Shown: positions 35,861 through 47,971 of the stretch, in pieces
Numbering within the stretch: position 1 is the stretch's first letter
Layout of the letters: each line of letters begins with the position of its first letter
Source: Rhodocyclales bacterium
GTDB lineage: Bacteria; Pseudomonadota; Gammaproteobacteria; Burkholderiales; Rhodocyclaceae
Direction: 5' to 3'
Assembly: GCA_016235745.1 (NCBI GenBank)
Contig: JACRJA010000001.1
Span: forward strand, 1-64,000
Length of the DNA stretch: 64,000 nucleotides
Program-made: the position numbers and the translations under genes
The notes under the pieces: model-generated
What the model was told of the DNA's origin: nothing
What the model saw: the letters and a program-made list of their open reading frames with translations, nothing else
Databases searched by the model: none

Positions 35861-37360
35861 TTGAGTCACGACGCGTGGACCGCCTGCTGCGAGCGTCTGC
35901 GGGCCTCGCTGCCGGCGCAGCAATTCAACACCTGGATCCGCGCCCTGAGCGCCGAACCCGAAGAGGGCGGCGAAGGGGTGCGGCTGCGCGTGCTCGCCCC
36001 CAACCGCTTCATCCTGCAGTGGGTGCGCGAGCGCTACTGGCCCAAGATCACCGAACATCTCGCCGAGCTCGGCATCGCCCAGGCCGAACTGCAGCTGGGC
36101 GCCGCCAAAGGGGGAACGCCGCCGCGCCCCGCCCGTGCCGCGTCCGCCGCAGCCTCTCCATCGACCGCCGCAGCCGAGGCGCCCGAGGCGGCGGCTGAGG
36201 AATCCCCCCCTGCCGCCTCGCCGGCGCAGGAAGCTTCCGCCGAACCCAAGCCTAGGTCCGCCCGCAGCGCCCCGAAACGACGCCCTCCGCCGCTTGGCGA
36301 GGACGTCGCCCCTTCTTCGACCCTCGAAGCCCTCTATGAGCGCACGCGGCTCAATCCGGCGGCGAGTTTCGACACCCTGGTGACCGGCCGCGCCAACGAT
36401 CTGGCCCGCGCCGCGGCCATGCAGGTGGCGCACAACCCCGGCGCCTCCTACAACCCCCTCTTCATCTACGGCGGCGTCGGCCTGGGCAAGACGCATCTCA
36501 TCCACGCCATCGGCAACGCCATCTTCCGCACCGACCCGCGCGTGGTGATCCGCTACGTCCACGCAGAAGATTACTATGCTGATGTCGTTCGCGCCTACCA
36601 GCAGAAAAGCTTCGACGCCTTCAAGCGCTACTACCGCTCGCTCGACGTGCTGCTCATCGACGACATCCAGTTCTTCCAGAACAAGACGCGCACGCAGGAA
36701 GAGTTCTTTCACGCCTTCAATGCCCTCACCGAAGCGCACAAGCAGATCGTCATCACCTGCGATACCTACCCCAAGGACATCCAAGGGCTGGAAGACCGGC
36801 TCATCTCGCGCTTCGACTGGGGTCTGACGGTGCAGATCGAGCCGCCCGAGCTCGAGATGCGGGTGGCCATCGTGCAGAAGAAGGCGCAACTGCTGGGCGT
36901 GCAGGTGGGCGACGACGTGGCCTTTCTGATTGCCAAGAACCTGCGCTCGAACGTGCGCGAGCTCGAAGGCGCACTCAACAAGGTGGTGGCCTTCGCCAAC
37001 TTCCACAGCCAGCCGATCACCCTGGAGCTGGCCAAAGAAGCGCTCAAGGACATCCTGCACGCCTACAACCGGCAGCTCAGCGTCGAACACATCCAGAAGA
37101 CGGTGGCCGACTACTACAAGACCAAGGTCGCCGACATGCACTCGAAGAAGCGCACGCGCGCGGTGGCGCGGCCGCGGCAGGTGGCGATGTGGCTCGCCAA
37201 GGAGCTCACGCCGCTGTCGCTGCCGGCCATCGGCGAAGCCTTCGGCGGGCGCGACCACACGACGGTGCTGCACGCTTACCGCACGATCAACGAGCTGCGG
37301 CTGACCGACCCCCAGCTCAATCACGACGTCCACGTGCTGCTGCAGGTGCTGCGTGGCTGA
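35861..37360 (+). CDS. dnaA: Chromosomal replication initiator DnaA
   Basis: This 499-residue initiator has domain I ([20 protein letters not shown]), a long Ala/Pro-rich domain II (about residues 85-155), and AAA+ domain III with [19 protein letters not shown] and [12 protein letters not shown]. Domain IV ends in the DNA-binding signature [17 protein letters not shown] 35861 is preferred because AGAGGG lies 6 bases upstream and the product starts like other DnaA proteins; an upstream in-frame TTG at 35828 has no good ribosome-binding site. It is followed after 25 bases by dnaN. Confidence 0.95.
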   Translation: MSHDAWTACCERLRASLPAQQFNTWIRALSAEPEEGGEGVRLRVLAPNRFILQWVRERYWPKITEHLAELGIAQAELQLGAAKGGTPPRPARAASAAASPSTAAAEAPEAAAEESPPAASPAQEASAEPKPRSARSAPKRRPPPLGEDVAPSSTLEALYERTRLNPAASFDTLVTGRANDLARAAAMQVAHNPGASYNPLFIYGGVGLGKTHLIHAIGNAIFRTDPRVVIRYVHAEDYYADVVRAYQQKSFDAFKRYYRSLDVLLIDDIQFFQNKTRTQEEFFHAFNALTEAHKQIVITCDTYPKDIQGLEDRLISRFDWGLTVQIEPPELEMRVAIVQKKAQLLGVQVGDDVAFLIAKNLRSNVRELEGALNKVVAFANFHSQPITLELAKEALKDILHAYNRQLSVEHIQKTVADYYKTKVADMHSKKRTRAVARPRQVAMWLAKELTPLSLPAIGEAFGGRDHTTVLHAYRTINELRLTDPQLNHDVHVLLQVLRG

Positions 37361-37385
37361 AGACTTTCACTGCAGGAGAGACCGA

Positions 37386-38500
37386 ATGCTTTTTCTCGAA
37401 TCGACTCGCGACCAGCTGCTGCAACCGCTGCTGGCCGCCAGCGGCGTAGTGGAAAAACGCCAGACGATGCCCATCCTCGCCAACGTGCTGCTCGAGCGCG
37501 ACGCCGGCCGCCTCGCGCTTACCGCCACCGACGGCGAGATGCAGCTCGCCGTGCGCATCGACGCGAGCGAGCTGCCAGGCGAAGAGGGCCGGCTCACCGT
37601 CAATGCGAAGAAGCTGCTCGACATCCTGCGCAGCCTTCCCGAAGGCGCGGTGATACGGCTCGAGCGCGACGGCGACAGCCGCCTGGTGCTGCGCTGCGGC
37701 CGCAGCCGCTTCACCCTGCAGGCGCTGCCGGCCGAGGAATTCCCCCGCCTGGTGGCGCCGCAGGGCGAAGACGCGCCGATGCGGCTCACCCAGCGCGAGC
37801 TGCGGCGGCTGATCGCGCTCACTTCCTACGCCATGGCGCAGCAGGACATCCGCTACTACCTCGTCGGCATGCTCTTTGCCGCCGAGGGCGACCGGCTCGA
37901 CGTAGTCACCACCGACAGCCACCGGCTCGCCCACTGCGCCCAGCCGCTCTCCGAGCCCTTGCCCAGCGCGCGCGAAGCCATCGTGCCGCGCAAGGCAGTG
38001 GGCGAACTGCAGCGCCTGCTCGCCGACAGCGACGAGACGGTAGAAGTGCGCATCGCCGACAAGCAGATCGTGTTCCGTTTCAAGGACACCGAATTTCTCA
38101 GCAAAATCATCGACGGGCGCTTCCCTGACTTCCGCCGCGTCATCCCCCAGGGTCATCCCATCCGCGTCTCCTTCGTACGCACCGAACTGCAGCAGTCCTT
38201 GCAGCGCGTGGCGATCCTCGCCAGCGACAAGATCCGCCCAGTCAAACTCTCCTTCTCCCCGGGCTTGGTGCGCCTGTCCTCCCACAACGCCGAGCACGAA
38301 GAGGCGCTCGAGGAGATCGAGATCGCCTACGACGGCGAACCGCTGGAGATCGGCTTCAATGTCGGCTATCTGCTCGACGTGCTAGGGGCGCTCACCAACG
38401 AGGTCGTGCATCTGTCGCTCAAGGACGGTAACGCCGCCGCGCTCATCACCGTGCCCGAGGATGAACACTTCGAATACGTCGTGATGCCGATGCGCCTGTA

Positions 38501-38501
<1 letters not shown>
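37386..38501 (+). CDS. dnaN: DNA polymerase III sliding clamp (beta subunit)
   Basis: This 371-residue clamp subunit forms the ring that tethers polymerase III. The three-fold clamp pattern is visible, with VVEKRQTMPILANVLLE in domain 1, YYLVGMLF...VTTDSHRLA in domain 2 and the C-terminal YVVMPMRL. ATG 37386 has GGAGAG upstream. A dispersed repeat begins at its stop codon. Confidence 0.97.
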
Positions 38502-41193
<2,692 letters not shown>

Positions 41194-41209
41194 GCGCGGC
41201 GACGGCGCC

Positions 41210-41872
41210 TCACTCGAGGCTTGCCGTGGCGAGCCGCATCCCGAAGGCGACGAAAAGCGCTCCGACCGCACCGGTGCCGCCGATGGCGAGCCGCCGGCGT
41301 CGGCGAAACGCCGCGGCGAGCCGGGTCCCGGCGAGCACCAGAGTGGCGAGATAGGTCATGCTGCACAGCTGCACCGACACGCCCAGGGTGAGGAAGGCGA
41401 GCAGCGGATGCTCCGCCTGCGGATCGACGAACTGGATGAAGAAGGAAAAGAAGAAGAGGATGGCCTTGGGGTTCATCAAGCTGATGAGCAGGGCCGAACG
41501 GAAAGGGTGCAAGGCCCCCGTGCGCACTTCTTCTTCGGGCGTGGCGATCGCTTCGCCACGGCGCAGGGCCTGGCTCGCCCGCCAGGCGGCGCGCATCAAT
41601 TGCACGCCGATCCAACACAGATAGGCTGCCCCGGCGAGCCGAAGCCCGAGAAAGAGCGCCGGCAGGAGCTTCAAGACGGAAGCCGCGCCGAACACCGCCG
41701 CGAACATCAGCACTGTATCCCCAACCAGGACGCCGAGCGCCGCCCGGGCGCCGGCGCGCGCGCCATGGCGCGAGGCCGTGGTCATCACATAGAGTGAATT
41801 GGGCCCTGGCAGCAAGATGATGAAGATGGTGCCAAGAAGGAAGGTAGGGTAGTCGACGAGGCCGAGTGACAT
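41210..41872 (-). CDS. LysE/RhtB-family amino acid exporter (LeuE-like)
   Basis: This 220-residue membrane protein has about six helices and the family motif FIILLPGPNSLYVMTTASRHG (residues about 15-35) plus LISLMNPKAILFFFSFF. It exports small amino acids; leucine- or homoserine-type substrates are usual in the subgroup. ATG 41872 (MSLGLVDYPTFLLG) is the family-like start; upstream ATGs at 41905 and 41926 are in frame, and none has a strong ribosome-binding site. It converges on gyrB with 16 bases between stops. Confidence 0.88.
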   Translation of the reverse strand: MSLGLVDYPTFLLGTIFIILLPGPNSLYVMTTASRHGARAGARAALGVLVGDTVLMFAAVFGAASVLKLLPALFLGLRLAGAAYLCWIGVQLMRAAWRASQALRRGEAIATPEEEVRTGALHPFRSALLISLMNPKAILFFFSFFIQFVDPQAEHPLLAFLTLGVSVQLCSMTYLATLVLAGTRLAAAFRRRRRLAIGGTGAVGALFVAFGMRLATASLE

Positions 41873-42054
41873 GGGTCGATCCAGAAGGAGTCCAACGGTG
41901 TTCATGCTAGCCGATCTTGCCCCCATTGGGTAATGGCTGCAGGCATCGTCGTAAAAAAACGCGGCGGCGCTTGACCGTCCGCGGCCGTGCTGCTAAAAAG
42001 AGAGCCTGAGCCGGCGCCAGACCGGTCCCGATCATCGACCAGAGGAGGAAGACC

Positions 42055-43002
42055 ATGGGTGCGATCCGTCATTTCATCGCTGCGCTGGCACTGTGCACTT
42101 GCGCTGCCGCCGCCCAGGCGCAGACCTACATCACCGTGCTCACCGGCGGCACGAGCGGCGTTTATTACCCGCTTGGGGTGGCGCTGGCGAAAATCTACGG
42201 CGAGGCCATTCCCGACGCGAAGACGAGCGTGCAAGCGACCAAGGCGAGCGCCGAGAATCTCAACCTGCTGCAGTCCGGCCGCGGCGAAGTGGCCTTCTCG
42301 CTGGGCGATGCGGTAGCCCAGGCCTGGGCCGGGAACGAGGAGGCCGGTTTCAAGCAGAAGCTCGACAAGCTGCGGGCGCTGGCGGCCATCTATCCCAACT
42401 ACATCCAGATCGTCGCCAGCAAGGAATCCGGCATCCGCACCCTGCAGGACCTGCGCGGCAAACGTTTATCGGTGGGGGCGCCGCGATCTGGCACCGAGCT
42501 CAACGCCCGCGCCGTACTCGCCGCCGCGGGCCTGTCCTACGCCGACCTCGGCAAGGTGGAATATCTGCCTTTCGGCGAATCGGTCGAACTGATGAAGAAC
42601 CGCCAGCTCGACGCCACGCTGCAGTCGGCCGGCCTGGGCGTGGCCTCGATCCGCGATCTGGCCACCAACGTGCCCATCGTCGTCGTCGCGGTACCGCCAG
42701 AGATCGTGGCCAAGATCGGCGATCCGGCCTATCAGCCGGGGGTGATTCCCGCGGGGACTTACAACGGGCAGGATCAGGACGTTCCGACGGTGGCGGTGCG
42801 CAACCTCCTCGTGACCCACAGCGGGGTGCCGGAGGAGATAGTCTATCGCATGACGAAGTCGATGTTCGAGCATCTCGACGAGCTCAGCGCCGCGCATAGT
42901 GCCGCCAAGGCGATCAAGCTCGAGGATGCCACCACGGGTCTGCCGATCCCGCTGCATCCAGGGGCTGAGCGCTATTACCGCGAAGCCGGCCTGATCCGCT
43001 AA
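42055..43002 (+). CDS. TAXI-family TRAP transporter solute-binding protein
   Basis: This 315-residue periplasmic receptor has a signal peptide ending AAAQAQT (about residue 24) and the TAXI opening ITVLTGGTSGVYYPLGVALAKI. Further blocks include VQATKASAENLNLLQSGRGEVAFSLGDA and LRGKRLSVGAPRSGTELNARA. The sequence AGAGGAGGAAGACC precedes the start. It delivers its ligand (dicarboxylates, glutamate or others in this family) to the fused permease encoded next. Confidence 0.94.
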   Translation: MGAIRHFIAALALCTCAAAAQAQTYITVLTGGTSGVYYPLGVALAKIYGEAIPDAKTSVQATKASAENLNLLQSGRGEVAFSLGDAVAQAWAGNEEAGFKQKLDKLRALAAIYPNYIQIVASKESGIRTLQDLRGKRLSVGAPRSGTELNARAVLAAAGLSYADLGKVEYLPFGESVELMKNRQLDATLQSAGLGVASIRDLATNVPIVVVAVPPEIVAKIGDPAYQPGVIPAGTYNGQDQDVPTVAVRNLLVTHSGVPEEIVYRMTKSMFEHLDELSAAHSAAKAIKLEDATTGLPIPLHPGAERYYREAGLIR

Positions 43003-43014
43003 AGGAGAGGCAGC

Positions 43015-45057
43015 ATGCACGGGGGTGTCGACCAAACGGCGGAAGACGACGGAGGGGTCGCTTCGCGCTTGCTCTTCCTCATCGCAGTCGCCTTTTCCCT
43101 CTTCCAGCTCTACACTGCGGCCTTCACCCCCTTCTCTTCGCTGGTCACGCGCGCCGTGCATGTGGGCTTTCTGCTCATGCTCACCTTCGGTTTTCTCGCG
43201 CGCGATGGCCTGGCCAAGGGCAAGCGGCTCATCCCGCTGCTGTTCGTCGCCTGCGCGCTGCTCGCTGCAGGTGTGGCCGTCTATCAGTGGGTGTTCGAGC
43301 ATGAGCTGATGCTGCGCTCGGGCGAGCCGACCCCGTTCGATCTGGGGGTCGGCGTGGCGCTCATCGTCCTCGTCTTCCTGGCCACGCAGCGTATGATGGG
43401 CTGGGCGCTACCGCTCATCTGCGGCGTACTGGTGCTCTACGCGGTCTATGGACGCTGGCTGCCGGGGCCCTTGAACCACCGCGGCTACCCGTGGGAACAG
43501 GTGATCGAGCATCTCTCCTTCGGCACCGAAGGCATCTACGGCATCCCGATCTACGTCAGTTCGAGCTACATCTTTCTTTTCATTCTCTTCGGCGCTTTTC
43601 TCGAGCGCGCCGGCATGCTCAAGCTCTTCACCGATTTCGCCCTGGGGCTCGTTGGACACACCCAAGGCGGGCCGGCGAAGGTGTCGGTAGTCGCATCGGC
43701 CCTCATGGGGACGATCAACGGCAGCGGCGTAGCCAACGTGGTGACGACCGGCCAGTTCACTATCCCTTTGATGAAACGTTTCGGCTATCGTCCCGAGTTT
43801 GCCGGCGGGGTGGAAGCCACGGCCAGCATGGGCGGACAGATCATGCCGCCGGTGATGGGGGCGGTGGCTTTCATCATGGCCGAAACGATCGGGGTGCAAT
43901 ACGTGGAGGTGGCGCGCGCGGCGCTCATTCCAGCCCTCCTCTACTTTTTCACCGTCTTCTGGTTGGTGCATCTGGAAGCGGGGCGTCTCGGCCTGACCGG
44001 CATGCCCAAGGAGAGCCTGCCCAATCCGTGGCAGGCAGTACGCGAACGCTGGCATCTGATCCTGCCGCTGGCGGTACTGGTCTATCTGCTCTTTTCCGGC
44101 TACACGCCGCTCTTTGCCGGGCTCATCGGCTTGCTGCTCACCGTGGTGCTCATTCTGGGTGCGAGCCTGTCGGAGGCGGCATTGAGGGGGGCGATCCGCA
44201 TCCTTTTCTGGATCGCGCTGGGGCTGATCTGCGCCGGCTTCTTCCGCTGGGGCATTGCGCCGGTGTTGGCGCTCATCGCCGTGCTGGTGCTGATCTGCGC
44301 ATTCAACGCCAAGGCTCGGCCTACCCTGCCGGATCTCGTCGCGGCCTTGGCCGAGGGGGCACGGCAGGCCCTGCCGGTGGGAATCGCCTGCGCTCAGGTG
44401 GGCGTCATCATCGGCGTAATGACGCTCACTGGCGCGGCGTCGAGTTTTGCCAACGCGGTGCTCGCCGTGGGGCAGCATAGCCTGTTTCTGTCGCTGGTGC
44501 TGACCATGCTCGTGTGCCTGGTGCTGGGCATGGGCATTCCGACGATTCCCAACTACATCATCACCAGCTCTCTGGCCGCCCCGGCCCTGTTGCAAATGGA
44601 CGTGCCGCTCATCGTCAGCCACATGTTTGTCTTCTACTTCGGCATCATGGCCGATCTCACGCCGCCGGTGGCGCTGGCCTGTTTCGCCGCCGCCCCCATC
44701 GCCGGAGCCTCGGGTATGGCCATCAGCCTGCAAGCGATCCGGGTGGCGCTCGCCGGCTTCATCATCCCTTTCATGGCGGTATACACACCGGCCTTGATGC
44801 TTCAAGGCGAACCGGGATGGCTGGAAGTAGCCTACATCGTCTTCAAGGCGGTGCTGGCCATCTGGCTGTGGGGCTGTACGACCATCGGTCATTGGCTGGG
44901 GCCTCTGTCCTGGTTCGAGCGGCTGTGGGCTTTCGCTGCCGCGGCCTTGCTGGTGGCCGCCGTACCGCTCACCGACGATCTGGGATTGCTCGCCAGCGCG
45001 GCCTTCCTCGGGTGGCATTTCTGGCGCTCTCGCAGGCGGTCGGCGCCGACGGCATGA
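43015..45057 (+). CDS. TRAP transporter fused permease (4TM-12TM)
   Basis: This 680-residue membrane protein joins the DctQ-like four-helix part (about residues 20-140) to the DctM-like transport part. The latter contains ASALMGTINGSGVANVVTTG and GGQIMPPVMGAVAFIMAE (about residues 230-285) and its second-half counterpart GMGIPTIPNYIITSSLAAPAL (about 503-523). Fused permeases pair with TAXI receptors, as here. Transport is ion-driven, not ATP-driven. It lies 12 bases after the receptor gene, with AAAGGAGAGG as ribosome-binding site. Confidence 0.94.
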   Translation: MHGGVDQTAEDDGGVASRLLFLIAVAFSLFQLYTAAFTPFSSLVTRAVHVGFLLMLTFGFLARDGLAKGKRLIPLLFVACALLAAGVAVYQWVFEHELMLRSGEPTPFDLGVGVALIVLVFLATQRMMGWALPLICGVLVLYAVYGRWLPGPLNHRGYPWEQVIEHLSFGTEGIYGIPIYVSSSYIFLFILFGAFLERAGMLKLFTDFALGLVGHTQGGPAKVSVVASALMGTINGSGVANVVTTGQFTIPLMKRFGYRPEFAGGVEATASMGGQIMPPVMGAVAFIMAETIGVQYVEVARAALIPALLYFFTVFWLVHLEAGRLGLTGMPKESLPNPWQAVRERWHLILPLAVLVYLLFSGYTPLFAGLIGLLLTVVLILGASLSEAALRGAIRILFWIALGLICAGFFRWGIAPVLALIAVLVLICAFNAKARPTLPDLVAALAEGARQALPVGIACAQVGVIIGVMTLTGAASSFANAVLAVGQHSLFLSLVLTMLVCLVLGMGIPTIPNYIITSSLAAPALLQMDVPLIVSHMFVFYFGIMADLTPPVALACFAAAPIAGASGMAISLQAIRVALAGFIIPFMAVYTPALMLQGEPGWLEVAYIVFKAVLAIWLWGCTTIGHWLGPLSWFERLWAFAAAALLVAAVPLTDDLGLLASAAFLGWHFWRSRRRSAPTA

Positions 45058-45064
45058 AGTGCCC

Positions 45065-45520
45065 ATGAGCGGCCTGTGCCTGGGTGCGCTGGCAACGGTG
45101 GTCTTCCTGCCGGCAAGCGTCTTCACCTTGAGCTGGCAGCATTCGATCGAGAAGACGCCGTGGGAGGAACGCTGGCGCATCGAGGAAGGGGATCCGGCCC
45201 GGCTCGTTTTCGTCGAAGGGCGCATCCACGGCTCGGGCGCCGGCATGGAGCCGCCGCCGCAGGCGAGGCTGGAGAACGGCGTATGGGTCTATCACGCGGA
45301 TCTGCGCCTGCCCGCCCTGCATCTGATGCACTCGCCCTTTGCGCCGGAATACCGCCTGTGCCTCGAAGACAAATGTCATGCGCTGGACGTCTGGCTTCCA
45401 GCGTTGCCGGAGATCGGAGCAGTCACGCTCTTCCCCTGTTCGCCGCCTTCGGCGGGTTCTCCGCCGAGCGCTGCCGACAGCGCCGGCAGCAAGGCGCGCA
45501 GCGTTTCGGCGAAGAGGTAG
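45065..45520 (+). CDS. DUF1850 protein linked to TAXI-TRAP transport
   Basis: This 151-residue protein starts with a hydrophobic segment (LCLGALATVVFLPASVFTLS) and continues with the DUF1850 core: LSWQHSIEKTPWEERWRIEEG, RIHGSGAGMEPPP and a closing EYRLCLEDKCHALDV. DUF1850 genes commonly follow TAXI-TRAP permeases, and their role is unknown. The core ends near residue 110; the remaining 40 residues overlap rdgC on the other strand and look like a chance extension. ATG 45065 is used rather than GTG 45059. Confidence 0.8.
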   Translation: MSGLCLGALATVVFLPASVFTLSWQHSIEKTPWEERWRIEEGDPARLVFVEGRIHGSGAGMEPPPQARLENGVWVYHADLRLPALHLMHSPFAPEYRLCLEDKCHALDVWLPALPEIGAVTLFPCSPPSAGSPPSAADSAGSKARSVSAKR

Positions 45521-46350
45521 AAGCGCCCCTCGAAGCGCTCACGGGCATCGCGCGCTTCGCCCGCCGTTTCGTCTTCCGGGTCGGTGCGCGCGAGCCGTTT
45601 GAGCGCTCCGTCGGCGGTGAGCACGAAGCGCAAGCGGTCGGCGTAGGCGAGCGCGAGCCGCGTCGGGCGTTTGCCGGCCGCCAGGTGGGCGCGGATCTCG
45701 GCGGCGACCTTTTCCGCCTGCAAGGAAAGCCGGGCGTAGCGCACGAGCGCGCGGCTGTCGTCCTGCGCTTCGAGCTGCACTTCGTCTTCGAGCGAGAAGG
45801 GGCCGGGCGCTTCACCGGCGAGCAGCCAGTCGGCCATCGCCGAGGCGGGCGCGAGCCGGGTCCGCCAGGGCCGCAGAGGGAAACGCTCGGCGCTGGCGCG
45901 CAGGGTGTCGATCACCCGCTCGGCGAGCGTGAGGCTGCCGGCATCGACGGCAAACCACCCCTCGCGCGGATCGATCCACACCGGCACGCGCCGGCGCCGG
46001 GTGAAAGCGCGCGGCAGCCACTCGGCGTGAATGGCTTCACGCAGCTCGCGCAGTTCCTTGCGCGAGAGGGGATAGCCCCGTTCCTCGGCGATCGCCTCGG
46101 CCCGCTGTTCGGCCTCGGCCTTGACTACGCTGGCCGGCAGGAGACGCTCTTCGCGCACCCAGTGCGCCAGCCAGTGTCCGCCCACCTCGACGAGGGCTTC
46201 GTCGTCGCCAAAAGGCGGCGCCCAACCCTCGCTCGTCTCGTTCTGTGGTCCTACCGGTAGGAAGGGGCGGCGCGTGAAGAGCTCGTTCCAGTAGGCGAGC
46301 CCTTCGGGTCCGTCCCAACGGTAGAGGCGCAGGTTCTTGAATTCGATCAT
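45376..46350 (-). CDS. rdgC: Recombination-associated protein RdgC
   Basis: This 324-residue ring-forming DNA-binding protein restrains RecA-type recombination. It starts MIEFKNLRLYRW and shows the family blocks FLPVGPQNETSEGWAPP, ALVEVGGHWLAHWVREERLLPASVV and SRKELRELREAIHAEWLPRAF, with VWIDPREGWFAVDAGS downstream. The start overlaps the stop of the DUF1857 gene as ATGA. Its last 48 codons overlap the tail of the convergent DUF1850 gene by 145 bases. Confidence 0.94.
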   Translation of the reverse strand: MIEFKNLRLYRWDGPEGLAYWNELFTRRPFLPVGPQNETSEGWAPPFGDDEALVEVGGHWLAHWVREERLLPASVVKAEAEQRAEAIAEERGYPLSRKELRELREAIHAEWLPRAFTRRRRVPVWIDPREGWFAVDAGSLTLAERVIDTLRASAERFPLRPWRTRLAPASAMADWLLAGEAPGPFSLEDEVQLEAQDDSRALVRYARLSLQAEKVAAEIRAHLAAGKRPTRLALAYADRLRFVLTADGALKRLARTDPEDETAGEARDARERFEGRFYLFAETLRALLPALSAALGGEPAEGGEQGKSVTAPISGNAGSQTSSA

Positions 46351-46817
46351 GCCCCGCTCTCCGAGGGGTTGCGCCTGGCCCGAGCCAGCGCGACGATGCG
46401 CGCCATGGTGTTGGCGTCCGCCGCGGCGTAGGCCTGGGTAAGCCAATCGGCCGCAGGCCGGCCGTCCGGCGCGAGCAGCGCTTCGTCCAAGGCGGTGTCG
46501 TAGCGGAAATTCAGGCCCAGGCGTCCTTCTTCATCGACGAGCAAGATCTCGAGCGTGCCGCCAGGCCGGCCTCCCTGAGGTTCGACGACGAAGCGCAGAC
46601 GTTTTCCTTCTTCCCACTCGACGCGGTCGCAGTAGTTGTCGTGGCCGAAGTGCAACCGCCGCAGCACGTGCGATGGACCGCGCTCCAGGATGTCGCAGCC
46701 GCTCAGCCCCAGGACGAATTCCTGCGGATGCTCGATGAGGGTGGTCAGACCCTGCCAGATTTCGACGGCGTCGAGCGGTTCTTCCGGGGCAAAGAAAAGG
46801 CGATGTTCGAAGTGCAT
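46347..46817 (-). CDS. DUF1857 (SRPBCC/AtaL-like) protein
   Basis: This 156-residue protein is probably of the START/SRPBCC superfamily: HFEHRLFFAPEEPLDAVEIW at the start, IWQGLTTLIEHPQEFVLGLSGCDILE and LRRLHFGHDNYCDRVEWEEGKRLRF. The fold binds small hydrophobic ligands; the function in bacteria is unknown. CAGGAGAG precedes ATG 46817; the open frame beyond it runs into the AT-rich intergenic region. It is coupled to rdgC. Confidence 0.75.
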   Translation of the reverse strand: MHFEHRLFFAPEEPLDAVEIWQGLTTLIEHPQEFVLGLSGCDILERGPSHVLRRLHFGHDNYCDRVEWEEGKRLRFVVEPQGGRPGGTLEILLVDEEGRLGLNFRYDTALDEALLAPDGRPAADWLTQAYAAADANTMARIVALARARRNPSESGA

Positions 46818-47286
46818 GGCGAGGCTCTCCTGAGGGCTGCAGCGAAGTCTAGGGGCAAGGGACGGCGAGGGCAAGGGGCAGGCAGCGGCAGGGCAGAGAC
46901 GCAGCGATGCAGGGTTGTACACAGATCTTTTATAAAAACCTTTAGTGTTTACTATGCTCAGGGGGGATCTGTGGAAAACAAACAAAGATCATTGATAATA
47001 TTGAAATTTTCTTGGTGGTGAACCCGTGGGGGCAGATGCTTGCAAGCGGTGCAGCGTAGACGAACCCTTTCTTCGTGCGAGCAAAAACGGCGAGTTTTCC
47101 CCAAACTTTCCCACGGTTTCCCTCTTCCTTGTTCACTGTGGCAGGTTTGCCACAGCAATAAACCACATAAAACTTGAGGTTTATAAAAGACCATTTATTA
47201 TCCATGGTCATTAACGGCAACCTGGGTTGGTGAACAATTGAAACCAAGTAAACAAAAAACCATGTAAACCATGCTGGCTCCAAATC

Positions 47287-47295
47287 TGTGGATAA
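47287..47295 (-). promoter_or_regulatory. Perfect DnaA box in the oriC candidate
   Basis: TGTGGATAA matches the reverse complement of TTATCCACA exactly. Confidence 0.8.
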
Positions 47296-47509
47296 CTTCG
47301 TCGGCTACACGGGATTCAAGGGCTTTCTCGCTGGGAAAACTTCGGGAAAACCTTTGAGCTAGCAGTGGAAGGATTGGGGAGGGAATCCATCTTAGGGTAA
47401 AAATTCCCATTGATCCACAAACGATTACCGGAGAACCCCTGCTTTCATGCACGGCCGGCGGTCGTTCGGAACGATGGCAGGAAAGCGCGAACAGGGATGG
47501 GGACGGACT

Positions 47510-47518
47510 TGTGGATAA
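47510..47518 (-). promoter_or_regulatory. Perfect DnaA box in the oriC candidate
   Basis: A second exact TGTGGATAA, in the same orientation as the one at 47287 and 93 bases before the riboswitch promoter. Confidence 0.8.
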
Positions 47519-47610
47519 TTCTGTGGGAAGCGCGCAGCGTGATGAATCCGTTCAAGGACTTGCCCTGGTTTCTTCACGATCCACAGGAAGACGAACTGGA
47601 GGAAACGGCG

Positions 47611-47640
47611 TTGACATCGCGCGCCGTGGCGGTGTATCTT
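47611..47640 (+). promoter_or_regulatory. Sigma-70 promoter of the cobalamin operon
   Basis: TTGACA (47611-47616), an 18-base spacer and TATCTT (47635-47640) lie directly upstream of the riboswitch. A start near 47647 would place the whole aptamer on the transcript. Confidence 0.6.
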
Positions 47641-47649
47641 GGCCTTGCT

Positions 47650-47840
47650 TCGGGTGCCCGCTTCGATGTCTTGGAAGCGGGTGAAACGGGAAGCCGGTGA
47701 AGCGGGCATCACCCCCGCCATTCCGGCGCAGCCCCCGCTGCTGTGAGCCTGACGGGAAGCGCATCGGCCACTGTGCCTTAAAGGGCATGGGAAGGCGCGC
47801 GGACCGGATGAAGGCGAGCCAGAAGACCGGCCCGGAGTGC
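47650..47840 (+). ncRNA. Cobalamin (B12) riboswitch
   Basis: The conserved core elements occur in order: GGTGCCCG, then GGGTGAAACGGGAAGCCGGTG, CGCAGCCCCCGCTGCTGTGA, GCCACTG, GGGAAGGCG and the B12 box GCGAGCCAGAAGACCGGCC (47814-47832). This is the typical adenosylcobalamin-sensing aptamer. It lies in the leader of the cobalt-uptake/cobalamin operon and should switch it off when the coenzyme is abundant. A hairpin with a T-run follows and is the probable expression platform. Confidence 0.93.
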
Positions 47841-47853
47841 GTAGTTGGTGCGA

Positions 47854-47894
47854 GCCCCGGGGTGTGGGTTTGGCTGACGGTCCGGGGCGGTTTT
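47854..47894 (+). terminator. Terminator-like hairpin downstream of the riboswitch
   Basis: GCCCCGG (47854-47860) pairs with CCGGGGC (47882-47888), followed by GGTTTT. It is placed where a riboswitch-controlled transcription terminator should be, before the cbiM ribosome-binding site. The T-run is short, so termination may be partial. Confidence 0.5.
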
Positions 47895-47971
47895 CCCCTC
47901 TTCCCCTCTCCGCAGGCCCTTTCTCCTCGTGCGGCTCGTCTTGGCGAAGCATTCGCAAAAGGAGACGGGTC

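Larger units (their letters stand above)
46905..47590. other. Candidate chromosomal origin (oriC): AT-rich, DnaA-box cluster
   Basis: This is the bulk of an 1154-base gene-free stretch. Perfect DnaA boxes (TGTGGATAA) are at 47287-47295 and 47510-47518. One-mismatch boxes are at 46915-46923 (TTGTACACA), 46970-46978 (TGTGGAAAA) and 47411-47419 (TGATCCACA); two-mismatch ones are near 47197 and 47577. AT-rich tracts (GATCTTTTATAAAAACC, GATCATTGATAATATTG, TTTATAAAAG) could serve as the unwinding element. A perfect dyad CTGTGGCA-GGTT-TGCCACAG lies at 47136-47155. This region has far more boxes than the dnaA upstream region. It lies about 10 kb from dnaA, between a DUF1857 gene and the cobalamin riboswitch. 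Confidence 0.65.

Noticed and set aside
47410-47700. A 96-codon open frame reading into the cobalamin riboswitch
   Set aside because: It crosses two DnaA-box-like sites, the operon promoter and the aptamer start, has no ribosome-binding site and no recognisable protein pattern.
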